Part shown: piece after piece, positions 13,301-28,300 of the stretch
Layout: every line of letters begins with the position of its first letter
Numbering within the stretch: position 1 is the first letter of the stretch
Source of the DNA: Apostichopus japonicus
Lineage: Eukaryota; Echinodermata; Holothuroidea; Aspidochirotida; Stichopodidae
Direction of reading: 5' to 3'
Length of the DNA stretch: 64,000 nt
Assembly (NCBI RefSeq): GCF_037975245.1
Contig: NC_092574.1
Coordinates: forward strand, 2,575,001-2,639,000
Translations under genes and position numbers: made by a program
Notes under the pieces: generated by a model
Seen by the model: only the letters and a program-made list of their open reading frames with translations
The model's database searches: none
Told to the model about the DNA's origin: nothing

Positions 13301-16300
13301 CATGTACATGCAGATATTAACAACAACCCCCCCCCCCAAAAAAAAAAAAAAAAAAAAAAAAAATTATATAAAATAGTGCTTCGGCGTGGAATCGAACCTA
13401 GGCAGACATGAGCATCAATATAATCTTAAATAAATTGTGATTACTTAGCGAGAAAAAGATGAATGCAAAATGTCAATAATTAATTTGAATTATTGTATTA
13501 TAAAATTGAAGACAGAAAGCTAAAATTAACAAGAGATTACGCCTCATCGAGGCCATGGTTTCACTGAACGTTGAACATCAACCCAGTCCGAATCGACGTG
13601 AGCCCTCCATTGCAAGTCAGCTAGCCCACTTCTGGCCCGAAGGCCGGACTCTAAACGTAATCTCCCGGATGCTTTTGCGAACTAAGGGAGGATACGGAAT
13701 TGGGATCCTAGGCCCGTGTAAAAATTCCACCTTGGCGATGCCATTATAAACAAAGCAGTGTCTGTCATCCGATCGGCGCGATTCACACAGCCTGACAACA
13801 AACACCGACGCGCAGTGCTGTCTTCCAACCGTTCAGGCCACCACGCCAGCCTGGTGATTCTTGGGTCGAAATAATACTTCCAGTTCCAGATTGTTCCAAA
13901 ACAATGTGATATGAATGCATACCGTGCCCCAATTGGAGTATTGTACATTCGCACAAAAGTTTAACCGTGAAAGAAGAAACACGAAAAACAAAAAAACAAA
14001 AACACGAAAAAAAAACAACAAAAAAACACACGAAAAGACAAGTAAATTAAAAGCACACACAAGACGTAAAATGACTTAACGCAGTGCTTGTTTTGGCATA
14101 TTTCCAGTCACCACGATCGTTTTGAATGCCTTGATGTGGAAGCACATAAATCAAAGTAGAGATGATGTGCAAATAAGGAGGATTGGAGGTGACACAGAGC
14201 ATTTCATAAATTCTGTGTTTAAATCTGGATATGTTTCTCCGTGCGAGCAGACGGTTCAGTGTGCTTAACTTGCTCCTCTTCTAGCCCAAAGTCTAAACTG
14301 CGTCATGATATAGAAATGCGCATGCACCCTGACAGGCCAAGCCCTCAGATATCAACGGGGGAATGGGGGGGGGGGGTCTGATATGTCAGTTGACAACTTC
14401 TAGCTATACTTTAGCGGACCCAAAACGTGACGGACTTATAGTGTGTAAGATAATGGAACGATTACTTCTGGTATGACACTTACAACAGCTATAAAATAGA
14501 AAGCTCCCGATGGATCTTTTAGAGTCCAAATTTTAAAGGGGGAAAAAAAAGAGGCAATATTTTGAGATAAAAAGACAACATTGTGAGATTTGGGGACACT
14601 GTTTTTCTTTCCTATGTCCTTATTAAGCCACCGTACAATGCTGACATATTGTGCACACACAATTAAACTGCCGCATGCAACCATCACAGTAGTCTACTGC
14701 TGTACACATGCAAGTAAAGGTTTAGTAGCTACAGCGTGATAATCTGACGTCTATCTTGTCCGTGCGCACATGCAAACAGTTATACAAGAGCGCTCACAAG
14801 AATATTCAGCACAAAATCAGAAGCGCGCGCTCCGAAATATTTGTCTGCATTGCATGCTGTACGTACATAATACCTCCGTGCGTGCGTGTGCGTTGATCTA
14901 TATACGAGTGTTTACTATACCGTCACACACAGTGGATTTTCAATGGAAAATATTTGTTGTCATTTTGTAGGCGTCCATATCAACACGTACTGTACTGGGC
15001 AGTTCTCTCTTCGTTGCAAGCAGTGTGGTCTAGACGTTGGATATATCTTGACGTCGTTCCTCGCCTTAATTTAGTTGTTCGAACGACTACAATGACGGCC
15101 CGGGGTTGCAGAGAAGAAAAGGACGACATTTCAAGACATCGTAAACATAACGTGATTACGGTTAGTGATATTTTACATTATCTGAAGTTGTCTGTATGCA
15201 TGTATGTCTGTCTGTGAAGTTAGCCTATGCATAGTCTGCAACGTATACCTAGTCTAGGCCTATCAGTATATATGCCTTACTTTTGACAACAGTTTTATGC
15301 ACAACGAGAACAGTGTTACGTCATGGATATGTACCTATGAGCAACTGAGGCATTTTGACGGCACTTAATGCTTTCTGGGATCAGTGTAGAAAAGTCTGTA
15401 GGAGAGTTAAAATACGTTCGGTCGGGATTGCGCCAGTAATATGTCGGTTACTTCTTGTAGGTGCCAGACGTGGCACGAGAAGTTGAGAGCGCCATCGATG
15501 GCCATCTTCTACATGTCATCTATCCATTAGCGGCAGGGCTATTATTCACGATGTTACCATAGCAATGGAGCGTTAAATTTTAGATTCAAAACGGAGCTAT
15601 TTTAAATGAATATACAAGTCCCATGGAATTGTCGTGAATTTCATATTTGCTTTGGTCATAATACGTTAACTACAGAGTAAAAGCTAGATAAGGTAGAAAT
15701 TAGATAGATTTATTCGACAATGAGTAAAGTTTACCGGTAGAAAGTCCTAGTATGTCATAATTAAATCCTCCGCGCTACTAGGTTTAATTCTCGGCTAAGT
15801 CTGCTGTATTCGCATTATCTGCTTTGTGTACCGTCATGAATACCGCACGTTTCGATCGTTGTTAATGCACGGAGAGCTCGTGGCATTGTTTATAACGTTA
15901 CCGTACCTGTTTGTATCACACTGTCTTTCAAACGCCTGCCTCAGTAAATCAGCATTTAAGAAATGTGAAGTTGTTCTAACAGGAGCATAGCTGTTTCCAC
16001 ACTTAACGGTTTATAATATAAAGGCTAAGTAATGACACAACATTCCCGAAGAACAAATATTATCAAGATTGTCAGAAAAGATGTCGCGGTGGCCTTACAC
16101 TGTACAAAAGAAGCATTTCTTTTTGCAGGTACAATTTTCGTCCTTATGTATACTTTCATTAAAATTTCCAGTGAAAGGCGACGAGCGAGACAGAAATCAA
16201 ATTTACTACTCAGGTCTTAAGTTCCGATTGGTTTCTAAGTACAAGTTGTGCAAAATATTGCAATGACCTACTTCGTTTACGCGAAACAATATACCAAATA

Positions 16301-19300
16301 GAAACAACCCCCACCCCCCCTAAAAAAAAACAAAAACAGACAGACAAACAAACAAAGCAAAACAAATTTAAAACACCATGCATGTACATGCAGATATTAA
16401 CAACAACCCCCCCCCCCCAAAAAAAAAAAAAAAAAAAAAAAATTATATAAAATAGTGCTTCGGCGTGGAATCGAACCTAGGCAGACATGAGCATCAATAT
16501 AATCTTAAATAAATTGTGATTACTTAGCGAGAAAAAGATGAATGCAAAATGTCAATAATTAATTTGAATTATTGTATTATAAAATTGAAGACAGAAAGCT
16601 AAAATTAACAAGAGATTACGCCTCATCGAGGCCATGGTTTCACTGAACGTTGAACATCAACCCAGTCCGAATCGACGTGAGCCCTCCATTGCAAGTCAGC
16701 TAGCCCACTTCTGGCCCGAAGGCCGGACTCTAAACGTAATCTCCCGGATGCTTTTGCGAACTAAGGGAGGATACGGAATTGGGATCCTAGGCCCGTGTAA
16801 AAATTCCACCTTGGCGATGCCATTATAAACAAAGCAGTGTCTGTCATCCGATCGGCGCGATTCACACAGCCTGACAACAAACACCGACGCGCAGTGCTGT
16901 CTTCCAACCGTTCAGGCCACCACGCCAGCCTGGTGATTCTTGGGTCGAAATAATACTTCCAGTTCCAGATTGTTCCAAAACAATGTGATATGAATGCATA
17001 CCGTGCCCCAATTGGAGTATTGTACATTCGCACAAAAGTTTAACCGTGAAAGAAGAAACACGAAAAACAAAAAAACAAAAACACGAAAAAAAAACAACAA
17101 AAAAACACACGAAAAGACAAGTAAATTAAAAGCACACACAAGACGTAAAATGACTTAACGCAGTGCTTGTTTTGGCATATTTCCAGTCACCACGATCGTT
17201 TTGAATGCCTTGATGTGGAAGCACATAAATCAAAGTAGAGATGATGTGCAAATAAGGAGGATTGGAGGTGACACAGAGCATTTCATAAATTCTGTGTTTA
17301 AATCTGGATATGTTTCTCCGTGCGAGCAGACGGTTCAGTGTGCTTAACTTGCTCCTCTTCTAGCCCAAAGTCTAAACTGCGTCATGATATAGAAATGCGC
17401 ATGCACCCTGACAGGCCAAGCCCTCAGATATCAACGGGGGAATGGGGGGGGGGGTCTGATATGTCAGTTGACAACTTCTAGCTATACTTTAGCGGACCCA
17501 AAACGTGACGGACTTATAGTGTGTAAGATAATGGAACGATTACTTCTGGTATGACACTTACAACAGCTATAAAATAGAAAGCTCCCGATGGATCTTTTAA
17601 AGTCCAAATTTTAAAGGGGGAAAAAAAAGAGGCAATATTTTGAGATAAAAAGACAACATTGTGAGATTTGGGGACACTGTTTTTCTTTCCTATGTCCTTA
17701 TTAAGCCACCGTACAATGCTGACATATTGTGCACACACAATTAAACTGCCGCATGCAACCATCACAGTAGTCTACTGCTGTACACATGCAAGTAAAGGTT
17801 TAGTAGCTACAGCGTGATAATCTGACGTCTATCTTGTCCGTGCGCACATGCAAACAGTTATACAAGAGCGCTCACAAGAATATTCAGCACAAAATCAGAA
17901 GCGCGCGCTCCGAAATATTTGTCTGCATTGCATGCTGTACGTACATAATACCTCCGTGCGTGCGTGTGCGTTGATCTATATACGAGTGTTTACTATACCG
18001 TCACACACAGTGGATTTTCAATGGAAAATATTTGTTGTCATTTTGTAGGCGTCCATATCAACACGTACTGTACTGGGCAGTTCTCTCTTCGTTGCAAGCA
18101 GTGTGGTCTAGACGTTGGATATATCTTGACGTCGTTCCTCGCCTTAATTTAGTTGTTCGAACGACTACAATGACGGCCCGGGGTTGCAGAGAAGAAAAGG
18201 ACGACATTTCAAGACATCGTAAACATAACGTGATTACGGTTAGTGATATTTTACATTATCTGAAGTTGTCTGTATGCATGTATGTCTGTCTGTGAAGTTA
18301 GCCTATGCATAGTCTGCAACGTATACCTAGTCTAGGCCTATCAGTATATATGCCTTACTTTTGACAACAGTTTTATGCACAACGAGAACAGTGTTACGTC
18401 ATGGATATGTACCTATGAGCAACTGAGGCATTTTGACGGCACTTAATGCTTTCTGGGATCAGTGTAGAAAAGTCTGTAGGAGAGTTAAAATACGTTCGGT
18501 CGGGATTGCGCCAGTAATATGTCGGTTACTTCTTGTAGGTGCCAGACGTGGCACGAGAAGTTGAGAGCGCCATCGATGGCCATCTTCTACATGTCATCTA
18601 TCCATTAGCGGCAGGGCTATTATTCACGATGTTACCATAGCAATGGAGCGTTAAATTTTAGATTCAAAACGGAGCTATTTTAAATGAATATACAAGTCCC
18701 ATGGAATTGTCGTGAATTTCATATTTGCTTTGGTCATAATACGTTAACTACAGAGTAAAAGCTAGATAAGGTAGAAATTAGATAGATTTATTCGACAATG
18801 AGTAAAGTTTACCGGTAGAAAGTCCTAGTATGTCATAATTAAATCCTCCGCGCTACTAGGTTTAATTCTCGGCTAAGTCTGCTGTATTCGCATTATCTGC
18901 TTTGTGTACCGTCATGAATACCGCACGTTTCGATCGTTGTTAATGCACGGAGAGCTCGTGGCATTGTTTATAACGTTACCGTACCTGTTTGTATCACACT
19001 GTCTTTCAAACGCCTGCCTCAGTAAATCAGCATTTAAGAAATGTGAAGTTGTTCTAACAGGAGCATAGCTGTTTCCACACTTAACGGTTTATAATATAAA
19101 GGCTAAGTAATGACACAACATTCCCGAAGAACAAATATTATCAAGATTGTCAGAAAAGATGTCGCGGTGGCCTTACACTGTACAAAAGAAGCATTTCTTT
19201 TTGCAGGTACAATTTTCGTCCTTATGTATACTTTCATTAAAATTTCCAGTGAAAGGCGACGAGCGAGACAGAAATCAAATTTACTACTCAGGTCTTAAGT

Positions 19301-22300
19301 TCCGATTGGTTTCTAAGTACAAGTTGTGCAAAATATTGCAATGACCTACTTCGTTTACGCGAAACAATATACCAAATAGAAACAACCCCCACCCCCCCTA
19401 AAAAAAAACAAAAACAGACAGACAAACAAACAAAGCAAAACAAATTTAAAACACCATGCATGTACATGCAGATATTAACAACAACCCCCCCCCCCCCCAA
19501 AAAAAAAAAAAAAAAAAAAAAAATTATATAAAATAGTGCTTCGGCGTGGAATCGAACCTAGGCAGACATGAGCATCAATATAATCTTAAATAAATTGTGA
19601 TTACTTAGCGAGAAAAAGATGAATGCAAAATGTCAATAATTAATTTGAATTATTGTATTATAAAATTGAAGACAGAAAGCTAAAATTAACAAGAGATTAC
19701 GCCTCATCGAGGCCATGGTTTCACTGAACGTTGAACATCAACCCAGTCCGAATCGACGTGAGCCCTCCATTGCAAGTCAGCTAGCCCACTTCTGGCCCGA
19801 AGGCCGGACTCTAAACGTAATCTCCCGGATGCTTTTGCGAACTAAGGGAGGATACGGAATTGGGATCCTAGGCCCGTGTAAAAATTCCACCTTGGCGATG
19901 CCATTATAAACAAAGCAGTGTCTGTCATCCGATCGGCGCGATTCACACAGCCTGACAACAAACACCGACGCGCAGTGCTGTCTTCCAACCGTTCAGGCCA
20001 CCACGCCAGCCTGGTGATTCTTGGGTCGAAATAATACTTCCAGTTCCAGATTGTTCCAAAACAATGTGATATGAATGCATACCGTGCCCCAATTGGAGTA
20101 TTGTACATTCGCACAAAAGTTTAACCGTGAAAGAAGAAACACGAAAAACAAAAAAACAAAAACACGAAAAAAAAACAACAAAAAAACACACGAAAAGACA
20201 AGTAAATTAAAAGCACACACAAGACGTAAAATGACTTAACGCAGTGCTTGTTTTGGCATATTTCCAGTCACCACGATCGTTTTGAATGCCTTGATGTGGA
20301 AGCACATAAATCAAAGTAGAGATGATGTGCAAATAAGGAGGATTGGAGGTGACACAGAGCATTTCATAAATTCTGTGTTTAAATCTGGATATGTTTCTCC
20401 GTGCGAGCAGACGGTTCAGTGTGCTTAACTTGCTCCTCTTCTAGCCCAAAGTCTAAACTGCGTCATGATATAGAAATGCGCATGCACCCTGACAGGCCAA
20501 GCCCTCAGATATCAACGGGGGAATGGGGGGGGGGGGTCTGATATGTCAGTTGACAACTTCTAGCTATACTTTAGCGGACCCAAAACGTGACGGACTTATA
20601 GTGTGTAAGATAATGGAACGATTACTTCTGGTATGACACTTACAACAGCTATAAAATAGAAAGCTCCCGATGGATCTTTTAAAGTCCAAATTTTAAAGGG
20701 GGAAAAAAAAGAGGCAATATTTTGAGATAAAAAGACAACATTGTGAGATTTGGGGACACTGTTTTTCTTTCCTATGTCCTTATTAAGCCACCGTACAATG
20801 CTGACATATTGTGCACACACAATTAAACTGCCGCATGCAACCATCACAGTAGTCTACTGCTGTACACATGCAAGTAAAGGTTTAGTAGCTACAGCGTGAT
20901 AATCTGACGTCTATCTTGTCCGTGCGCACATGCAAACAGTTATACAAGAGCGCTCACAAGAATATTCAGCACAAAATCAGAAGCGCGCGCTCCGAAATAT
21001 TTGTCTGCATTGCATGCTGTACGTACATAATACCTCCGTGCGTGCGTGTGCGTTGATCTATATACGAGTGTTTACTATACCGTCACACACAGTGGATTTT
21101 CAATGGAAAATATTTGTTGTCATTTTGTAGGCGTCCATATCAACACGTACTGTACTGGGCAGTTCTCTCTTCGTTGCAAGCAGTGTGGTCTAGACGTTGG
21201 ATATATCTTGACGTCGTTCCTCGCCTTAATTTAGTTGTTCGAACGACTACAATGACGGCCCGGGGTTGCAGAGAAGAAAAGGACGACATTTCAAGACATC
21301 GTAAACATAACGTGATTACGGTTAGTGATATTTTACATTATCTGAAGTTGTCTGTATGCATGTATGTCTGTCTGTGAAGTTAGCCTATGCATAGTCTGCA
21401 ACGTATACCTAGTCTAGGCCTATCAGTATATATGCCTTACTTTTGACAACAGTTTTATGCACAACGAGAACAGTGTTACGTCATGGATATGTACCTATGA
21501 GCAACTGAGGCATTTTGACGGCACTTAATGCTTTCTGGGATCAGTGTAGAAAAGTCTGTAGGAGAGTTAAAATACGTTCGGTCGGGATTGCGCCAGTAAT
21601 ATGTCGGTTACTTCTTGTAGGTGCCAGACGTGGCACGAGAAGTTGAGAGCGCCATCGATGGCCATCTTCTACATGTCATCTATCCATTAGCGGCAGGGCT
21701 ATTATTCACGATGTTACCATAGCAATGGAGCGTTAAATTTTAGATTCAAAACGGAGCTATTTTAAATGAATATACAAGTCCCATGGAATTGTCGTGAATT
21801 TCATATTTGCTTTGGTCATAATACGTTAACTACAGAGTAAAAGCTAGATAAGGTAGAAATTAGATAGATTTATTCGACAATGAGTAAAGTTTACCGGTAG
21901 AAAGTCCTAGTATGTCATAATTAAATCCTCCGCGCTACTAGGTTTAATTCTCGGCTAAGTCTGCTGTATTCGCATTATCTGCTTTGTGTACCGTCATGAA
22001 TACCGCACGTTTCGATCGTTGTTAATGCACGGAGAGCTCGTGGCATTGTTTATAACGTTACCGTACCTGTTTGTATCACACTGTCTTTCAAACGCCTGCC
22101 TCAGTAAATCAGCATTTAAGAAATGTGAAGTTGTTCTAACAGGAGCATAGCTGTTTCCACACTTAACGGTTTATAATATAAAGGCTAAGTAATGACACAA
22201 CATTCCCGAAGAACAAATATTATCAAGATTGTCAGAAAAGATGTCGCGGTGGCCTTACACTGTACAAAAGAAGCATTTCTTTTTGCAGGTACAATTTTCG

Positions 22301-25300
22301 TCCTTATGTATACTTTCATTAAAATTTCCAGTGAAAGGCGACGAGCGAGACAGAAATCAAATTTACTACTCAGGTCTTAAGTTCCGATTGGTTTCTAAGT
22401 ACAAGTTGTGCAAAATATTGCAATGACCTACTTCGTTTACGCGAAACAATATACCAAATAGAAACAACCCCCACCCCCCCTAAAAAAAAACAAAAACAGA
22501 CAGACAAACAAACAAAGCAAAACAAATTTAAAACACCATGCATGTACATGCAGATATTAACAACAACCCCCCCCCCCAAAAAAAAAAAAAAAAAAAAAAA
22601 AAATTATATAAAATAGTGCTTCGGCGTGGAATCGAACCTAGGCAGACATGAGCATCAATATAATCTTAAATAAATTGTGATTACTTAGCGAGAAAAAGAT
22701 GAATGCAAAATGTCAATAATTAATTTGAATTATTGTATTATAAAATTGAAGACAGAAAGCTAAAATTAACAAGAGATTACGCCTCATCGAGGCCATGGTT
22801 TCACTGAACGTTGAACATCAACCCAGTCCGAATCGACGTGAGCCCTCCATTGCAAGTCAGCTAGCCCACTTCTGGCCCGAAGGCCGGACTCTAAACGTAA
22901 TCTCCCGGATGCTTTTGCGAACTAAGGGAGGATACGGAATTGGGATCCTAGGCCCGTGTAAAAATTCCACCTTGGCGATGCCATTATAAACAAAGCAGTG
23001 TCTGTCATCCGATCGGCGCGATTCACACAGCCTGACAACAAACACCGACGCGCAGTGCTGTCTTCCAACCGTTCAGGCCACCACGCCAGCCTGGTGATTC
23101 TTGGGTCGAAATAATACTTCCAGTTCCAGATTGTTCCAAAACAATGTGATATGAATGCATACCGTGCCCCAATTGGAGTATTGTACATTCGCACAAAAGT
23201 TTAACCGTGAAAGAAGAAACACGAAAAACAAAAAAACAAAAACACGAAAAAAAAACAACAAAAAAACACACGAAAAGACAAGTAAATTAAAAGCACACAC
23301 AAGACGTAAAATGACTTAACGCAGTGCTTGTTTTGGCATATTTCCAGTCACCACGATCGTTTTGAATGCCTTGATGTGGAAGCACATAAATCAAAGTAGA
23401 GATGATGTGCAAATAAGGAGGATTGGAGGTGACACAGAGCATTTCATAAATTCTGTGTTTAAATCTGGATATGTTTCTCCGTGCGAGCAGACGGTTCAGT
23501 GTGCTTAACTTGCTCCTCTTCTAGCCCAAAGTCTAAACTGCGTCATGATATAGAAATGCGCATGCACCCTGACAGGCCAAGCCCTCAGATATCAACGGGG
23601 GAATGGGGGGGGGGTCTGATATGTCAGTTGACAACTTCTAGCTATACTTTAGCGGACCCAAAACGTGACGGACTTATAGTGTGTAAGATAATGGAACGAT
23701 TACTTCTGGTATGACACTTACAACAGCTATAAAATAGAAAGCTCCCGATGGATCTTTTAAAGTCCAAATTTTAAAGGGGGAAAAAAAAGAGGCAATATTT
23801 TGAGATAAAAAGACAACATTGTGAGATTTGGGGACACTGTTTTTCTTTCCTATGTCCTTATTAAGCCACCGTACAATGCTGACATATTGTGCACACACAA
23901 TTAAACTGCCGCATGCAACCATCACAGTAGTCTACTGCTGTACACATGCAAGTAAAGGTTTAGTAGCTACAGCGTGATAATCTGACGTCTATCTTGTCCG
24001 TGCGCACATGCAAACAGTTATACAAGAGCGCTCACAAGAATATTCAGCACAAAATCAGAAGCGCGCGCTCCGAAATATTTGTCTGCATTGCATGCTGTAC
24101 GTACATAATACCTCCGTGCGTGCGTGTGCGTTGATCTATATACGAGTGTTTACTATACCGTCACACACAGTGGATTTTCAATGGAAAATATTTGTTGTCA
24201 TTTTGTAGGCGTCCATATCAACACGTACTGTACTGGGCAGTTCTCTCTTCGTTGCAAGCAGTGTGGTCTAGACGTTGGATATATCTTGACGTCGTTCCTC
24301 GCCTTAATTTAGTTGTTCGAACGACTACAATGACGGCCCGGGGTTGCAGAGAAGAAAAGGACGACATTTCAAGACATCGTAAACATAACGTGATTACGGT
24401 TAGTGATATTTTACATTATCTGAAGTTGTCTGTATGCATGTATGTCTGTCTGTGAAGTTAGCCTATGCATAGTCTGCAACGTATACCTAGTCTAGGCCTA
24501 TCAGTATATATGCCTTACTTTTGACAACAGTTTTATGCACAACGAGAACAGTGTTACGTCATGGATATGTACCTATGAGCAACTGAGGCATTTTGACGGC
24601 ACTTAATGCTTTCTGGGATCAGTGTAGAAAAGTCTGTAGGAGAGTTAAAATACGTTCGGTCGGGATTGCGCCAGTAATATGTCGGTTACTTCTTGTAGGT
24701 GCCAGACGTGGCACGAGAAGTTGAGAGCGCCATCGATGGCCATCTTCTACATGTCATCTATCCATTAGCGGCAGGGCTATTATTCACGATGTTACCATAG
24801 CAATGGAGCGTTAAATTTTAGATTCAAAACGGAGCTATTTTAAATGAATATACAAGTCCCATGGAATTGTCGTGAATTTCATATTTGCTTTGGTCATAAT
24901 ACGTTAACTACAGAGTAAAAGCTAGATAAGGTAGAAATTAGATAGATTTATTCGACAATGAGTAAAGTTTACCGGTAGAAAGTCCTAGTATGTCATAATT
25001 AAATCCTCCGCGCTACTAGGTTTAATTCTCGGCTAAGTCTGCTGTATTCGCATTATCTGCTTTGTGTACCGTCATGAATACCGCACGTTTCGATCGTTGT
25101 TAATGCACGGAGAGCTCGTGGCATTGTTTATAACGTTACCGTACCTGTTTGTATCACACTGTCTTTCAAACGCCTGCCTCAGTAAATCAGCATTTAAGAA
25201 ATGTGAAGTTGTTCTAACAGGAGCATAGCTGTTTCCACACTTAACGGTTTATAATATAAAGGCTAAGTAATGACACAACATTCCCGAAGAACAAATATTA

Positions 25301-28300
25301 TCAAGATTGTCAGAAAAGATGTCGCGGTGGCCTTACACTGTACAAAAGAAGCATTTCTTTTTGCAGGTACAATTTTCGTCCTTATGTATACTTTCATTAA
25401 AATTTCCAGTGAAAGGCGACGAGCGAGACAGAAATCAAATTTACTACTCAGGTCTTAAGTTCCGATTGGTTTCTAAGTACAAGTTGTGCAAAATATTGCA
25501 ATGACCTACTTCGTTTACGCGAAACAATATACCAAATAGAAACAACCCCCACCCCCCCTAAAAAAAAACAAAAACAGACAGACAAACAAACAAAGCAAAA
25601 CAAATTTAAAACACCATGCATGTACATGCAGATATTAACAACAACCCCCCCCCCCCAAAAAAAAAAAAAAAAAAAAAAAAAATTATATAAAATAGTGCTT
25701 CGGCGTGGAATCGAACCTAGGCAGACATGAGCATCAATATAATCTTAAATAAATTGTGATTACTTAGCGAGAAAAAGATGAATGCAAAATGTCAATAATT
25801 AATTTGAATTATTGTATTATAAAATTGAAGACAGAAAGCTAAAATTAACAAGAGATTACGCCTCATCGAGGCCATGGTTTCACTGAACGTTGAACATCAA
25901 CCCAGTCCGAATCGACGTGAGCCCTCCATTGCAAGTCAGCTAGCCCACTTCTGGCCCGAAGGCCGGACTCTAAACGTAATCTCCCGGATGCTTTTGCGAA
26001 CTAAGGGAGGATACGGAATTGGGATCCTAGGCCCGTGTAAAAATTCCACCTTGGCGATGCCATTATAAACAAAGCAGTGTCTGTCATCCGATCGGCGCGA
26101 TTCACACAGCCTGACAACAAACACCGACGCGCAGTGCTGTCTTCCAACCGTTCAGGCCACCACGCCAGCCTGGTGATTCTTGGGTCGAAATAATACTTCC
26201 AGTTCCAGATTGTTCCAAAACAATGTGATATGAATGCATACCGTGCCCCAATTGGAGTATTGTACATTCGCACAAAAGTTTAACCGTGAAAGAAGAAACA
26301 CGAAAAACAAAAAAACAAAAACACGAAAAAAAAACAACAAAAAAACACACGAAAAGACAAGTAAATTAAAAGCACACACAAGACGTAAAATGACTTAACG
26401 CAGTGCTTGTTTTGGCATATTTCCAGTCACCACGATCGTTTTGAATGCCTTGATGTGGAAGCACATAAATCAAAGTAGAGATGATGTGCAAATAAGGAGG
26501 ATTGGAGGTGACACAGAGCATTTCATAAATTCTGTGTTTAAATCTGGATATGTTTCTCCGTGCGAGCAGACGGTTCAGTGTGCTTAACTTGCTCCTCTTC
26601 TAGCCCAAAGTCTAAACTGCGTCATGATATAGAAATGCGCATGCACCCTGACAGGCCAAGCCCTCAGATATCAACGGGGGAATGGGGGGGGGGGGTCTGA
26701 TATGTCAGTTGACAACTTCTAGCTATACTTTAGCGGACCCAAAACGTGACGGACTTATAGTGTGTAAGATAATGGAACGATTACTTCTGGTATGACACTT
26801 ACAACAGCTATAAAATAGAAAGCTCCCGATGGATCTTTTAAAGTCCAAATTTTAAAGGGGGAAAAAAAAGAGGCAATATTTTGAGATAAAAAGACAACAT
26901 TGTGAGATTTGGGGACACTGTTTTTCTTTCCTATGTCCTTATTAAGCCACCGTACAATGCTGACATATTGTGCACACACAATTAAACTGCCGCATGCAAC
27001 CATCACAGTAGTCTACTGCTGTACACATGCAAGTAAAGGTTTAGTAGCTACAGCGTGATAATCTGACGTCTATCTTGTCCGTGCGCACATGCAAACAGTT
27101 ATACAAGAGCGCTCACAAGAATATTCAGCACAAAATCAGAAGCGCGCGCTCCGAAATATTTGTCTGCATTGCATGCTGTACGTACATAATACCTCCGTGC
27201 GTGCGTGTGCGTTGATCTATATACGAGTGTTTACTATACCGTCACACACAGTGGATTTTCAATGGAAAATATTTGTTGTCATTTTGTAGGCGTCCATATC
27301 AACACGTACTGTACTGGGCAGTTCTCTCTTCGTTGCAAGCAGTGTGGTCTAGACGTTGGATATATCTTGACGTCGTTCCTCGCCTTAATTTAGTTGTTCG
27401 AACGACTACAATGACGGCCCGGGGTTGCAGAGAAGAAAAGGACGACATTTCAAGACATCGTAAACATAACGTGATTACGGTTAGTGATATTTTACATTAT
27501 CTGAAGTTGTCTGTATGCATGTATGTCTGTCTGTGAAGTTAGCCTATGCATAGTCTGCAACGTATACCTAGTCTAGGCCTATCAGTATATATGCCTTACT
27601 TTTGACAACAGTTTTATGCACAACGAGAACAGTGTTACGTCATGGATATGTACCTATGAGCAACTGAGGCATTTTGACGGCACTTAATGCTTTCTGGGAT
27701 CAGTGTAGAAAAGTCTGTAGGAGAGTTAAAATACGTTCGGTCGGGATTGCGCCAGTAATATGTCGGTTACTTCTTGTAGGTGCCAGACGTGGCACGAGAA
27801 GTTGAGAGCGCCATCGATGGCCATCTTCTACATGTCATCTATCCATTAGCGGCAGGGCTATTATTCACGATGTTACCATAGCAATGGAGCGTTAAATTTT
27901 AGATTCAAAACGGAGCTATTTTAAATGAATATACAAGTCCCATGGAATTGTCGTGAATTTCATATTTGCTTTGGTCATAATACGTTAACTACAGAGTAAA
28001 AGCTAGATAAGGTAGAAATTAGATAGATTTATTCGACAATGAGTAAAGTTTACCGGTAGAAAGTCCTAGTATGTCATAATTAAATCCTCCGCGCTACTAG
28101 GTTTAATTCTCGGCTAAGTCTGCTGTATTCGCATTATCTGCTTTGTGTACCGTCATGAATACCGCACGTTTCGATCGTTGTTAATGCACGGAGAGCTCGT
28201 GGCATTGTTTATAACGTTACCGTACCTGTTTGTATCACACTGTCTTTCAAACGCCTGCCTCAGTAAATCAGCATTTAAGAAATGTGAAGTTGTTCTAACA

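Noticed and set aside
23481-23714. A 77-codon frame present only in some copies (also 42470-42703)
   Set aside because: It opens or closes according to the length of the G-run it crosses, as expected for non-coding sequence. A phase-variable gene would need far better evidence.
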